64,000 bases of DNA from positions 8,680,001-8,744,000 of the forward strand of contig JAMKCF010000009.1 in NCBI GenBank assembly GCA_023634235.1, written 5' to 3'. The stretch's first letter is position 1; each line of letters begins with the position of its first letter. Source of the DNA: Pisaster brevispinus (Eukaryota; Echinodermata; Asteroidea; Forcipulatida; Asteriidae). Shown here piece after piece: positions 34,401 through 49,400 of the stretch. The translations under genes and the position numbers were made by a program. Below the pieces are notes generated by a model. The model saw only the letters and a list, made by a program, of their open reading frames with translations, made no database searches and had not been told where the DNA came from.

Positions 34401-37400
34401 TTGTTACAGGGCAATTGTGGCCAAACTGTTTCTGACATGAGGGGCATTTTGTTAAAAGCCATTACCGACCGTGTTTAAGTCTCTAAAGGCTTAAAATGTA
34501 GACCTGTGAAGAAAGTTATAAAATGTTATGAAAATCAATTTTGAAGCCTCTTTTTTTTGGTATTTGTTCCAGTATGTTCGACAGGGGAAGTGCTTTGTCA
34601 TTGTCTATGCCATAGACAACAGAAAATCATTTGAAGAAGCTATCAACATTTATAAATGGATCCAACGTATGAGACGGACTAGCAAAATACCCACAGTAAG
34701 TATGCAAAACCAGCACATTCTACAACTATGACATCACAAGCCCCAAACAGCGCCCTCACTGGGGTCAATGAATGAAGACCTATCAATATTTGGCTGAGAG
34801 TTGTTTGCAGCACGTACACGCATGCATGTTTCCATTGTTTGACCCTGGCATTGGCGTACAATGTAAGGAGTCTACACTACCATTGTGTAAACAAGTGCTA
34901 TCTACACAGAGCAAAAGACATACTGATGCGCTGCTGTTCTAAATTGCTAAATACTTTTGCTTATTTTACAAATGTATATTCGCCAGCAACAGTCAGCACA
35001 ATTTGCTTATAACATTGGGTACTACTGTGTGTTCTTGTGATTTCAACAGGTTCTCTGCGGCAATAAGTCCGATCTCTCAGACCTAAGAGAAGTACCCAAA
35101 GATGAGGCTGAGAAAGCGGCAAAGGATAACAGCATCTTGTTCTTTGAGACATCGGCTAAGACCGGAGACAACGTGACAGAGTGTTTCCACGCACTGGTGC
35201 GAAACACACCACGGACAGGTTCCACTTACAAGGTGCATTTCTTTGGTCGTTCTCTTCGAATAAATCAATAATTTTAAACTGGTAGGGTCCACAGTAACAT
35301 CATGGTCTTGACTTGTGTTCTATGGTCAGGCTTTATTTGATTTATTTATTTTATTTATGATAACATTTACGAACCTTGTGGAAGACCCTTCTGCCCTTTT
35401 CGATTAAAAATTCTGGCTGCAATATAAATGCCCCCCCCCCAGGATCCATGCATTGTTGAAAATGACTATTAGCCTGAAGGTTTATACATACTTCTTTTGT
35501 TTCTGATGACAAGAACAACAAACTGGATGCTGTTTCATTTGAAATTAAAGACAAATACTAGTGAATGTTTATGCCTGCAATGGTGAGAATTTTTGTTCAC
35601 TGGTTGAAAGATTCAATGGATGAAAAATATTCTCTCCATTCCAAATGCAAAACATTTGTTGTACATAACATCTAATTGGATTTTTCATTTTGAGGAAAAA
35701 ACTATGAACAAAATGTTAATGTAGGCCTACAAGATTTTCCATGTATTCTTGTGTCCACTATGAGGGCGCTCTGTACTGCTGTGTATAGCGGACACACATG
35801 CATAGTGTGGTGTAGCGTGTAGTTATTTAAAAAAAGATGGGAAGAAAATGCGATATTGCATTGTTTTGTTTGAATAATGAATTCCGTGTGACCTCCAATC
35901 AAATGGTTAAGGATCTACTTGGGTGTCAATTTATACCCAAATATTTGTTGGGTTAAAGCAAGGTTGCCCCCCTGTAAACAGTAAAAACTGAGTCTGATGA
36001 TATTTGTGAACCCTTCCGAGCCAACAGCAGCCAAAGTAAAGGTCATGACCTGATTTGACATTTTCCAATGTTGACAGCGTATCTGTATTTCTAAAACGAA
36101 ACCAAATTTATGTTTTTACATCATTTTTTTTTCCAGACAATTTTAAAAGTAGTGTTTCAGAAAATCAACATTAAGACTTTTTCTGCATGAATGAATGGTC
36201 CGTAAAGGGTTAATGTTGAAAAAATGCACTGCACATTTGCTGCACTTTCAGGAGACTCTTCACTACTTCTGATTCGAGTTGTTACATGATGGGATATTCA
36301 TATGGTTTCAGTTTACACCGTGTCATACTATATAACTGAGTCAATTAGAACTAGTAAGAATCAAGCCTGCTTTACTTCTGAAAAAAAAAATGTGCTGGGG
36401 TCCTGTAATTATTTACTGCCGTGGAGTAGATCAGGGAACCGGGGACTTTCTCTTTATGACAGTGTTGGTGTCTTATACAGGTTGTGGTTCTAGGCGCAGG
36501 AGGTGTTGGCAAATCAGCCATCACTCTCCGATTTGTGAACGACTCTTTTGTGGACGACTACGACCCGACAATTGAAGACAGCTATGTGAAGCAGGTGGTG
36601 GTGGAAAACATTCCAGAGGAAATGCTTTCAGCAGAACCAGGTAACCGTGCTGCCGTTCTTGTTTTTCTTCCAGGGATCGTTCCGAATTTCACCCAATAGT
36701 GACGAGTGGTCATGAACCTCAGTATTGCATTGTCTAACAAAGTCTATAAACTTGAAAGCAACAGATGGTTGAATTTAATGATACCAAAGTGCAAGGTTAC
36801 TAATTGTATCTTGCAAAAAACGTACTTGCCCCTGGGCAAGACCATTGTTTGGAGGATTTGAAATACAGCTGGGTGCTTCACAGAAGATTATATATCATTA
36901 ACGGTAATAGCACTCCCTCACTAATGCTAAAAATAGAAGCTCTGTATTCTGTTATGTGCGGCTAATCCATAAGCGTGGATCCAAAAGAATTGGGCACGAC
37001 AGTGGAAAGACAGAACATAAAGATAATTAGCACCAGCAATTATAATTCATAACATATTGTTTAGCACAGGAATCAATATGTACACAAAAAGCAGTAAACT
37101 AATTAATAGAATTACATTGGGGAAAATTAATACAATGCAAAGTTAAAGACCCTAGGAATACCGGTGAGTGATGACTGGGTAACACTGGCAGTCGTCAGTC
37201 AACGGCCCTTCTTTGTAGCGACTTGGTAGTGGGGCGCAGACGATTCTCACTGTTACACTGGACTGGTCTAGGTTGTCTAGGTAGAGCCTCAAGATCGGGC
37301 GTGGGTCTTAGGTCATCTAGGAAGAACCTCAAGACCGGGCGTGGGTCTTAGGTCATCTAGGAAGAACCTCAAGACTGGGCGTGGGTCTTAGGTCATCTAG

Positions 37401-40400
37401 GAAGAACCTCAAGACCGGGCGTGGGTCTTAGGTCATCTAGGAAGAACCTCAAGACCGGGCGTGGGTCTTAGGTCATCTAGGAAGAACCTCAAGACCGGGC
37501 GTGGGTCTTGGGTCATCTAGGAAGAACCTCAAGACCGGGCGTGGGTCTTGGGTCATCTAGGAAGAACCTCAAGACCGGGCGTGGGTCTTAGGTCATCTAG
37601 GGAGAACCTCAAGACCGGGCGTGGGTCTTAGGTCATCTAGGAAGAACCTCAAGACCGGGCGTGGGTCTTAGGTCATCTAGGAAGAACCTCAAGACCGGGC
37701 GTGGGTCTTGGGTCATCTAGGAAGAACCTCAAGACCGGGCGTGGGTCTTGGGTCATCTAGGAAGAACCTCAAGACCGGGCGTGGGTCTTAGGTCATCTAG
37801 GGAGAACCTCAAGACTGGGCGTGGGTCTTAGGTCATCTAGGGAGAACCTCAAGACCGGGCGTGGGTCTTAGGTCATCTAGGAAGAACCTCAAGACTGGGC
37901 GTGGGTCTTAGGTCATCTAGGGAGAACCTCAAGACCGGGCGTGGGTCTTAGGTCATCTAGGAAGAACCTCAAGACCGGGCGTGGGTCTTAGGTCATCTAG
38001 GGAGAAGTTAAGTCTTGGCTTATATAGCCCTACATAACTACACAATGCAGAGGGCAATTAATACCTAAACACTTGTGCCCGCTGCAAGTAACAATAATAT
38101 TTCTGAAAACAATGCTACAGTAATGGCCACTGCATTAATCAAACAATGAACATTTTATAAACAACATTCCATGCATGCTAGAACATGCTACTCCACATTC
38201 CATGCATGTGGGCCTAATGCCACAGACATTCTGCAGGTGAACCAATAAAAGAACGGGGGGAGGAGGACTCCCATCTGTAACAACCTCGATCTCAGAAGTG
38301 TAAAGATTCACTGTCCAAGCTTTGTATTTACTCGCATGTACTCTCTACTATTAGTGTACTGATGCGGTGATCATGTCACGGCTAGACTGGTTGAATGTTT
38401 GTCTGACATATGGATATTTTCATGTTGTTATCGATTGCAGCTCCTGTACCCAAGATGAAGAAATCTGGCAATCCTCTCAAGGGGCTATTCAACAGAGGCT
38501 CCAAGAAAGCTGCCTCCGAGCCTCCCAGACCTACCCTCGGCTTGCCTGCTGCCTCAGCCCCGGCTGCTGCCTCGGGTGCGGCTGATTCGGAGGCCAAGAA
38601 GAAGATGGCGTATCGCAAGGCAGACTCCAACATTGTGCTGTTGTCTTTGGGCACCCTTGAGAATGAACCGACAGTGATGACCGGGGATCCTGTACACTGC
38701 AGGTGAGAAATGCAGTCAAACCCTCACTGATTGAATCATTCCAATCTTCTAGTTTTCAATAAATGCAGCATATTGCAAACCAGTGAAAAACCCATCAAAT
38801 CAGGTGGTGGAAAGGTTTTAACAAAATTTTGTCAACAATAAATGTTTCCTCAGGGATTTTAGCATAAGGCTTATTTTGGTTGCAGCAATCAAAATAAGCA
38901 ACGATGATTTTTTTTTTGAGTCTACAAGTTATTGTAATCAGTAAACCTTGTCTTAAGCTGTTTCTTGTTTTGTTGTTGGCGTATACAGTAAGTGTAAATC
39001 AGTGCTTTCCCTGATCTCACATCTGGAAGCTGCCGACGAAGATGATGATGGCAAAAAATGGAAATGGTAAGTGAAAATATTCATCAGTTCAAGCAGTTAC
39101 ATTTGAGTGGGAAAAAAAAATGAGGGGGTATGTTTTCTTTGGGATTTCGCATTCATTCATGTGTTTATTCCGATGCCGCATCGGAAATATATATACATGT
39201 AAAAAACAGTGACTGTAGTATTTATGATGGAAATGTCCATAGGAGTGTGAAAATATAATCTGTGAGCTTGGAACTCGAAGTTGGAACTCATTTTTTTTCC
39301 ATGATAATAATTAATGCTGTACTTTAATATTTTAAACAAAAGTATTATGTATTGAATATAACAGACTTTAAGTAAACCTCATTTGTTTTATTACAGCGAG
39401 TTCTGCAGTCAGGTCAACGACAATTTGGATATTGCAGAAGAAGAGGTATGATACATCCTTCAAAACATATTTGACTTTGTTTGCAGTTTCCTTCATTTGT
39501 TATTTCCTTTGTTTGAAGCATTAACCCCAGTTCATTGAGTGATTTATTGGAATCCTTAATTCACTCTAACAAAATACAACAAAGTAAATGTAAACCCCCC
39601 TCTAAACGGTTGGACTCTGATTATAGTATGGTGGTAGTAAAGCATCAGTTTACTAGTGCAGTCCTCATACAAGCTCAACGCCAAAGCTGTTGGACTCTGA
39701 TTATGGTGGTGTGCCTGATCTCATGTAGAGCATAATCAGTTTACTAGTGCAGCCCTCAGTCCAGCACCATTCAGTAACTCGAAACCCTGATTTTGGTAGT
39801 ATGCCTGATCTCATGTTAAGCATAATCAGTTTATTAGTGCAGTCCTCAGTCCATCGTTTCAAACACAACATGCAGGATTTATGTGAAATAGCAGTTAATG
39901 TGTTTAATGAACACACTAGAATATTGTCAAGATGGTTTGAAACTTTCCACATTAGTACGTATAAAGTCTATACTGACGCTTCATCATTTTATAAGTGAAT
40001 TTCATAATTTGATCTTAGATTCCCAAGGAGAAGAGTGTGGACTACCTCCTTGCTGCAGCTCAAGAGAAGTCCTCATCAGACGAGGCTGGTGGAGACGCCA
40101 TGGCAGCGTGTACAGGCACAACAGTATACTGCATTGATATCAGCGGCTCTATGGCATCGACCACACAGATCTCAGACCTGCAATGTAAGTACATCCAGGT
40201 TATTTATTTGTAGCCGGAGTGCTTGCGTTTCAAGAAAATTTCATAAAGCATGTAAGCACAACAATTTGCTAAGCACAGCAAAACATTGCCTGGCAGAAAC
40301 TGGTTACCAACCAAAATTCCATTAAGTTTTCACTGTTTTGACTGGTGCCCCACTCATTTTTTGCTAAGCATAGAAATTTGCTGAGCAGAATTTTCTGCTT

Positions 40401-43400
40401 AACAGCTTTATGAAACTGAGCCCAGGGTTTTGTCACTCATACCAATCATTCCCATCCTCTAGTGTACATGTGAAGGTTTTGACAATATAGGTAGTCAAGT
40501 GGAAATGTTTATACTAGGCATTTGGTGGTTGTTTGTAAACATTGTATCGAAGCGCCTTACATTATAGACTCTTCTCAGAGGATGTCACTATTTTATTGAT
40601 CGCCGTGCTAGAGTACTTACACATGCATGTCATGTCATGTCATGCACACTTGTTTACTAGAACTGCCTCAACATGTGCTACGAAACGCAACGCTGGATGG
40701 CCCTATGTGTATGTATGGTACATGTGCGTAGTACTCCAGCATAGCAGCCCTCCCACATTGCTGTAGAAATGTGACGTCGGTGAGAAGGGTCTATAACTAC
40801 CCCAGTTCATTGGGACTTTTGGGAAGTTCTCAAAAGTCATCTCAACTCCTTTGGAGTATGCAGCACCGGCAGCCAAGTTGGGCATAGGTTGCTAATCATT
40901 CACATCAGCAACCTCTACCCTGGCAGGTACTCGTGGTTAAGCAGATAAGAGCACTGAATTCAAGCTCTAGTGTTTCTGAACTTCAGAGTGTGGGTTCGAG
41001 TCCCGGTCGTGACATAGTCCTCGGGACAATTGTTTCTGCAGGTATCAAGTTTTTAAAAAGTGTGCTTTGAGGTAAAAGATGGATTTATTTTAAGTATAAT
41101 ACTGTAAATTACTCAGTTACAATAGACTGTGTGAAGCTTGGCGTATCGTATTTTTATCACTTAGTATTACATTCCCAACAACATATGTAATTTTCATAAT
41201 CATAAACTACGTTAAACTGAAATAATTGACGGACCAAAATCTCGCTCACCGTAAAACTCCATTTGGTTGGGACCACAATAGTCCCGGAAGTTGGAATATG
41301 TGTGAGACTTGTATGCTCTGACAGAGTAGGCCTCCTTTGTTTCCTGTAATGTGGAGGAAAATGGTAACCTTTGTAGCGAAGTTGTAAAAAAATGTTCTTT
41401 AGTGGAGTTAAATCCAATGTTAGGATATAAATGAATTGGATTTATGAATACATGGATTTATTTGTGTTTGTTACAATCAGCTGAATGGATGGCAGTACAG
41501 GGACAAGGCAGAGCCGGGCCTCAATATGTGACCAGATTGAAATGCATGCAAATGGCAGTCAAAAGGTAGGATTCATAGTAAAAAATGTGCTAGATTTTTT
41601 ATCATAAGTTTAACAGAAAAAGATTTGAGAAAGTGGAAGGGATTGCCTAGATCCTGTTGGCAAGTTAGTTCATGCCATACTTACCTGTACATACCCCTTT
41701 TACAAAAATGCCACCAATGTCAAGCACTGCTTCTGTCTGCCATACGGTGAGTGTGTAAACGCAGAGGGACATTGACTCCTGAAATGGTGCAGCGAAGATA
41801 ATTGTGTTGATGATGCTGTCAGACACATGTTTTCCAGCTGTAGATGCGTCAGGCCATTCAAGTTTTGAGTTTGCTATGCTTGTGGTAATTACGGTTGCAT
41901 TTTTTGTCTCTGAAAAACTACAGACAGCTGGAGCGATACGAATTGGAGAACCCTGACAAGAAGGTCATGTTGGTGACCTTCACCCAGGAGGTCAAAGTTT
42001 ACGGTGACTGCTCCGAGCATCCTGTCACCATCACTGGGCAGAAACTCAACGACACCCAAGTCCTGATAAATGAAGGAAAGGAAATAGCGGCGAGACTCAA
42101 CACGCAGCCACTCAGTGTGACCTGCAGGTAAGTCTGAAGCTGTTTGCACGTACACGAAGTTTATGTAGTATAGTTAATTACTGTTTATTTGTCCTGATGA
42201 AAGGTGGGAAGTTAGGGGCTCCCATTCATCCTGGGAGGGGGGGGGGGGTTGAAATTCATGACCTTTCACATTCAAGAGCAGCTATCTTCATTGAGTGAGC
42301 TTAGAAGTCTGCCAGTTTGAAGGTAGGGTCATAGATTGGTAAATACTCACAAGGTTAATAAACCATAAAAACTTAACAGTGATAAGCACTGCATAAACTA
42401 TGTATAATTTATTTTGGTGTGTATTCGCAAATACTGCAGCTAGAGATGCGGTTGGTACCCGCTGTCGCCTCGCTAAAAGTGAAAAAAGCGTGACAGTTTC
42501 TGCCGTTTTCTCAGCAAGTAGACACTGTATTCAGCTGAAGCTTTCACATTTGACATTTATTGTTTCTTTATATATTTTTTCCTATAAATAAGCATAACGT
42601 TGACAAAACCAATCTATGACCCTACATTTGAGTCGTCTGCTCTAAAACGCAGAAATTTGTGGGTAATTTGAATCCCACTCAAAACTCCTATAGATTTAAT
42701 CATTACCAACTGTGCATCTAATGTAATATTCCACCCATGACCTCTCTATATATGTCTTGAATTACCAGTCCTCTGAAAGAACAAGTCTCACAGCTCAGAG
42801 AGGCTGGCTCTACAGCCCTTGGACCAGGCCTAGCGGTCTGTCTGGGCCTTCTGGCTAAGCAGCCTGGTTCTGAAATCGTTCTCTGCACTGACGGAATGCC
42901 CAATCAAGGAGTTGGTTCTTTCCATGGTCGACATAATGATACAGATTTCTATGACGAGGTGAGTTTTGAAAGTAATCAGGTGACCTAAAATGAATTCACA
43001 ATCTTTGATGACTCAGAGGCTCACAAGACTAATGAAGGGCTAGCGAGTACAGAGCTATAAACGATACAACATTGACCCCTAACCACCCTGAAATCTTCCC
43101 CCAAATCTGTGGAAGTTTTAAGCAAAGTGCATCCAAACCAACTGTTCATCGAATAGAAAGCGGTGCGTCAATTTTATTGGTTAAAACATTTTGCACTGAG
43201 TTACGTTGTTTGGGGGTTGGGGTCATTTTAAACAATATACTTCAGGGATAATGGTTAATATGTTGCGTTTTAAAATTCTTCATTTTTGAGAATACAGTGG
43301 TTGGTCAGAAGTTTGGAACAAATTCCTTGGCACTGGCAACCACAGAATTCTGTTTTTGCATCCCACTGAATCTTATGCCAAACAGAGTGCCATGAGCGTC

Positions 43401-46400
43401 GAATTCCCTGGAAAGTGGTGGCCTAAAATTTGAATCCTGATGATTTTTTCAGGCTGGCCGTATCGCAGAGGAACAGCAGACAACAATCTCCATCATTGGC
43501 ATTAAGACGGACGACCATTGCGCCTTTGAGCAAGTCAGTAGGTGTGTCTCTATCTCCTCAGGAACAGTTAATATCCTGAACCCTCAAGAGCTAACCAGGC
43601 AGATACGTAACCTCGGCCAAGAAAAGGTCGTAGCAACCAACGTTGAGGTCACCCTCATGCTTCACCCGACCCTGCAGTTTGACCCGCAAACTGAAGGCGC
43701 GGAGGTGAGATTTCTATAGAAAGGGATTGTACAGAATTTACAAGATCGCAAGGAATTCTAAACTAAATTGTTCCAAATTTTTCTATAGAGAAGCTTTTAA
43801 TGGAATTGAAAATAAGCAAACTGTGAGTATGAGAATGGATTGCATAAAAACATTGTCGCTTAATGGTTAACATTTAATGAGAACACCCTTTGAACAAAAA
43901 CAAAAATATAGTTGGAAATTCATGTGTCTGTGTTGTGTTAAGCATTAGGGCATTAGATTTGTCTTAAAAAAATAAATACACTCCATGGAGCAGTTTAACG
44001 GGTCACACACAATTATAGAAACATTAATTTCTGCCCCAAGAAGTACCATGTAGATTAAAAATGCATTCTGTGGTTGGATTCTTAGGCTGCAAAGAAGAGT
44101 AAGATAGTCAAGAACTTTGGCAACATCCAGCAGTCAACAGACTTGACTTTCAGCTTCCAGCTACGACCCGAGAACAGCAACCAGGATTTACAGAAGTTAC
44201 CATTCCAGGTAAATCTTTGTCTCTTTGTATCAATTTTTCCCTTTCTGTTAAACTTAGAGAGATTTTGAATGTTCGCTAAACCCAGACTGACCAAAATCTC
44301 TGAGATTTATCACAAGAAAATGCTTCATTTTGGTGGATATGGTGCCCTTACCCCCAAGCCACCTACTCTGAGTACAAACATTTGGGTGTTGAGTTACTGT
44401 AGATTTGAGTGTTTTGATAGACTCAGTACTGTACCTCCAAACCATCCAGTGTTATCAGTTTAAAGATAATTTCATTGAGTTACCACAGAACAAAGTAATT
44501 TGATTGATTTTGGAGAGTACCTAACAAGACATCACAGGAACGAATCGTACAAGTCTCTGAACTTTCAAAACCTGTGGGAACCCTGAGGTCCCAAGCACTT
44601 TGCTTGAACATGTAAAAGAAGCAAAATCCTGCATTCGAACAGGTCCAAAAGTTCAAATACCTGTGACATTTAGACAGAAATTCTTTAAAAGTTTAAGTGA
44701 CATTTTGATCCTTTTTAAAAAAATTTTTTTTACAACAACCATCTAAAAAATTGTCTTAAGGACCCCAATGGCAGTAAGTCTAAGTTATCGGCTTTTTGGG
44801 GGCTATCCTTGGATAATATAGTGCAGTTTTTCTTTCTTGTGTTTTATTTTGGTTTGTTTTATTTCATTGTTTAACCTCCTGATGTTGGGTATGTTTTTGT
44901 TGCCATGTTCTTGCTGTATTTTATCCGAATAAATTCAATCAATCAATCATGTGATTCTACATCAATACGTTAAACCAACGGTAAACCGATATGCTACTTA
45001 ATACTAGGTCCAGATCAAGTACACAAAGATGGATGGCCGTCGTTTCCTTCGCATCATCACTGAGGAACGGGAGGCAACCACTGATAGGCAGCAAATGGAA
45101 GAGGTACAAAGTCATGGAATTTAAAACCCTGATAGTGGCTTTGTTACGGCCCAGTTGTAATGGTCGTTGCTCTCAAGGCACCACCATTGCAATTGGGCCG
45201 TAACAGATTGCTAATCTACTAAATGCCTTGATAAAAGAAAAATGCACCAAAAATCTGCTTTATGCTGGTCTAGAGCATTTGGACGAAAGTTCTAATAGTG
45301 GAATCATTGGAGTGTGAGTTCAAATCTCTTCTGTTTTTCTCAAAGCCCTCCAGTTTTCCTCTGGAAAAATAAAACACTCCGGTTGTGCTACGTGGTCATA
45401 TATGGGTTGATGTGGCATTGCATACCTGTGGCTCTGAGCACGTAGTCGCGCCCTTCGCAATTCAGCTCCTCAGCTGCGAGCGAGGATAATTAACCTCCCA
45501 AATTATTATTATTATCACCCAGGAGAGCAAGGGTAGGACAGTGCACCCATTTGGGTGCCCGTGTTGCATACTCCAAAGGAGGTGGTTACAGAAAGGCATA
45601 GTGAACTTGGGTAGTACTGGTGTAAGGTGATACAACACCATGGGTTTAAAAACACCTAATAAATGCCTATTGTTATTGTTATTAATGTTATTTTTATTAT
45701 TAATTATCAAAGACCAGCTCATATGATGAATGTAAAGAAAATGATAACACCGTATTCTTAGTTATCACACCCATACTTGTGAAATACAGAAAAATAAATG
45801 CACTTCAGCGTCCTGTATGTTTTGGGTTAAAAGAATTACAGTTGTTGTGTTTTTGCCTCTGTGTTTGTAGACTATGAATGCCGCAGTGACGTCAGTCGCA
45901 GCTATGCGTCAAGCGGCAGTTCTGGCTCAACGGAATCAAATTGAAGAAGCCAGGCTTCATCTGTAAGTTTTACACCTTGCCAATGTATAAGAAAGGAGAA
46001 AAAACCTCAACGTTGTTTGGTTTTTCGTTGTTAAGAAGTGGGTGTAATCACAAGGGGGGTTGTGCTATAACATCACGTCAGTGCAAAAACTTGTTTGTTA
46101 TGTTGTATCTCACTTGCGGGCTTTGTGCAAGTAAGGTGATGCCTCTTCCACCAATACTGCAATATTTTTGTCAGTAGCACTTGCATAAGGGTCCTACCTG
46201 TGTAAATAGATCCCTGGCACACGCTGTCAACGCCGAGGTCAAATGTTGCCACGCACATCTCTCAGCCATTGCTAGTCATCTTTTGGCGTCAGTGAGGGCG
46301 CTGTTTGAGCTTGTGGCGTCAATATGCAACGGGTCTTGTCACAGTAATGCAAGGGGGAGGGCCACTGAAAAGGGGTGATCTTGATGATTTATTTATTTAT

Positions 46401-49400
46401 TTATTCATTTTTTAAGTAGAATTTGTTGGCGAATATGCTGTTGCATTGAAAAGGACATATCCAGGGCAGGGGATGGGGCCACTCTGTAAAACTCAACTTT
46501 TGAAAGATAATGGTTTGCATTTCATGTTCCACAACAAACATCTCGATTTCTTTGTCCAATTCTACCCTCTAGGTATTCCAATAGTCGGTTCTTAAGCCGA
46601 GGACACCCTAGAAGCAGTGAACACGCAGAATCAGCTGCCACCTATTTGGTAGTCGCTGACAATCTCGATAACATGCTCCAGCAGAAGGTACATATGTAAA
46701 TAAATTGAGTTTTAAATATCATTTGAGAAACCACAAGGGAAACTGACTGGGTAAAATTTACCCCGTCAGTTTCCTCTGTGGAGACTGCCAACATAGGGCT
46801 AGATAGCTCAGTTGGTAGAGTGCCGGCACTTTAATACGAAGGTTGTTACTTAAATACCTGCTCTTGTCAATTTTTTCTTTGTTCAACCCCAAATTAGATT
46901 AATTTTCTTGACACTTGATGATAAAACTTGACAACATTATTCCAGAGATGGGATCCCACTTCATGACTGTAGTAGTTCCTACAGGTATTAACCTGTAGGA
47001 ACTACTATAAAGGAGCTTGAAAATCTGGATTCTACAGTTTGAAAAATGTCAGTGATGAAGTTCACAATGCTAGTTTTTCTACCAGTGTGTGACACGGGCG
47101 TGTGGTTATAATGCACGATGATGCTTCTGGTGCTCACACAGCGTTGTGTAAGCAATTTTCAATTTTATTGTAACCGTGTCGCAGTAAATGTTACAAGTTG
47201 AATTACAAAGAAAATTATAAAACAGAAACCACAACTACGGGTTTGCATGTGAGAACTTCTAAAGCAGAAACATTTTAAAGTCACAAACCCAAAAAACTTT
47301 ACCTCATAGCTTTCTTTTTCACATCACAAATTTTTTTTCAAGTATATTATAGCTGTCATAAAGGAAGTCGTAGATACTTGGTCATGGTCCGAAGACCTGC
47401 CCATAGTGCTTAAAGATTGGAATATTGCCAAATGTATGTATCCATTGGTTAACAAAGTAGGTGATAGGATATGGAAATTGGGTGTCCAATTTTACCAAAA
47501 TATTCAAAAACAGAGTTGTCCAAATTGTTCATTTTCAATTCTTGTACAAGGACATGCCCGTAACACTAGACCAGCATACATACAATATTTGCAAATGCTC
47601 TAAGCTAGTGAAACACCACTTCTGAACTTTCCCAAAGGACTACTAGACATGTTTCAGTCTACCTCTGTTTTAACTTGTTTTACCTCTGTTTTAAGGTTTG
47701 TGTGTGTGAATGTGTCGTTATTTCACCCACATTAGATGTGATTGCTACAATTGATATCGGAAAGTTAACGATCCTGTGTTTAAAATTTGGGGTATAATAA
47801 CTTGCTGTGGGCAAAAAATACAAAAACAAGCCCAGTTTATAGTCTGGTGGGCTACTTAAAAGAAAGGGAAAGGGTGAAATTGTGTCTAAATTGACAAACA
47901 GTGTTGAAATGGAAACCCAGACTCTTCTCAGGCTTACCACACCATATTGTGCAATCTGTTAAAATTGAACCACTCCATGACAGATCATGCGCAACATTGA
48001 CGATCCTGTTTGTGTTATTTAAAACAAATTTTACGTTAGAGCTCATTCAAGCAGGAAATTAAGATTTGGGAAATTCCTGGGGAGTTTACCACCCGCCCCC
48101 CACATGTTTGTTTTGTCATAGAGAAAATACCCTCATTACACGAGGTGCACATTTCCTGGGGAAAGTGAACAAAATGCTAACTCTGGGATTATCTCGCTTA
48201 GCTCGACTCCCAGGAATGGTTAGCCACTTGCAAGGAAATGTCCACTCTCTGTGAGTTCGCCAGGGTTAGCAATCCAAGTGTAAAACAGACAACCAAGTGC
48301 TCACGAAAACATTTCTATGGTGTGAAAGGGACTTATATTTCTAATTTATTTGTTTGTACTTTGTATTCAGTTTGACATTCTTTTGGGATGTTGATAAAAA
48401 TGTTTTTTTTTATTATTACTACCAAAAACAGGACAAACAGACAATTCTGTAGTTTTTGATATATGCTGTTGTATCAATACGTTTTTGTATCATTGTTAAG
48501 AGTGCTGGACCAGCCCAGGTGCGTCATTCTGCCAAATCAAAGAAAAAAGCACCAAAGATGATGAGCTGTAGAGGGCCACAAAATGTTCAAGCTTTAGGTT
48601 TTGATCATGACGATGATGAATCGATAACTGATGACATGCTTTACGCTCAGCTGAACCAGACTACCAGGTCCAACCTTCGGGTAAGGCGGAGGATAAAAAT
48701 CATCCATTAATGTGCTGAAGTTAATATTCTGTTTAATTAGGCAATAACAGTATGATGAGCCGGTCTTCGCTGCATGGTAATGACTTTGGTTGGTGGCTAG
48801 CCGCAGTTAATGGAGCAAACCGAGGTCCATTAACTGTTCATGTTCAAGGGTCATTCTTTGGGTCATTCTTTGGGACCTTCACAAAGAGATACGATTCATC
48901 TTAAGATGAAATTTCAGTATTACCATAGTGATTTGTTTTGTGACATCACACTTTGCTTAGCAACTAATATCAATTGGCAGTTAAGATCAATCTTGGCTCT
49001 TTTGAAATCAGCCCCTTATCTCTTAAATGTATATTTGCAAGAACCAGACTATGAGCTTTGAAAATGAACATCACCATAAATTGAAATACGGCAGGGTGGT
49101 TGGCGTACGGCTTTATGCCCTGCATTATGCTGATTTCATGCGCGTACCAGCTACCTTAAATTGATACATTGTCTGCACGTTCATGCACGGTGTGTGTGTG
49201 CACATGGCACTATCTGTTGAAACAGACACCCAAACAGTACGCACAAAGAAAACAGTTGATTTGATAGTTCATGCATACCAAGCACGATGCATACACAACT
49301 TTTGCGCAACTTCACGAAGGTGGTCTTTATATGACATTTTGATACACCCTCATGTGATAAGTCTTTGACCAATCCAAGTGCATAAACCCATCCCAGGTGT

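Noticed and set aside
33557..34419. Regularly spaced repeat that might be taken for a CRISPR array
   Set aside because: The units abut with no unique spacers, and the sequence is clearly intronic in a eukaryotic gene.
24190..36640. Idea that the Rho gene and the permuted Ras gene are a tandem duplicate pair
   Set aside because: One has Rho-specific switch sequences and the other Ras-specific ones, with different exon structures and strands; adjacency looks coincidental.
46798..46875. Possible tRNA gene
   Set aside because: Good A-box but degraded B-box and no closing acceptor stem; more likely a SINE fragment. The same reasoning applies to 32824, 40925, 51965 and 63905, where the B-box is better but the cloverleaf does not close.
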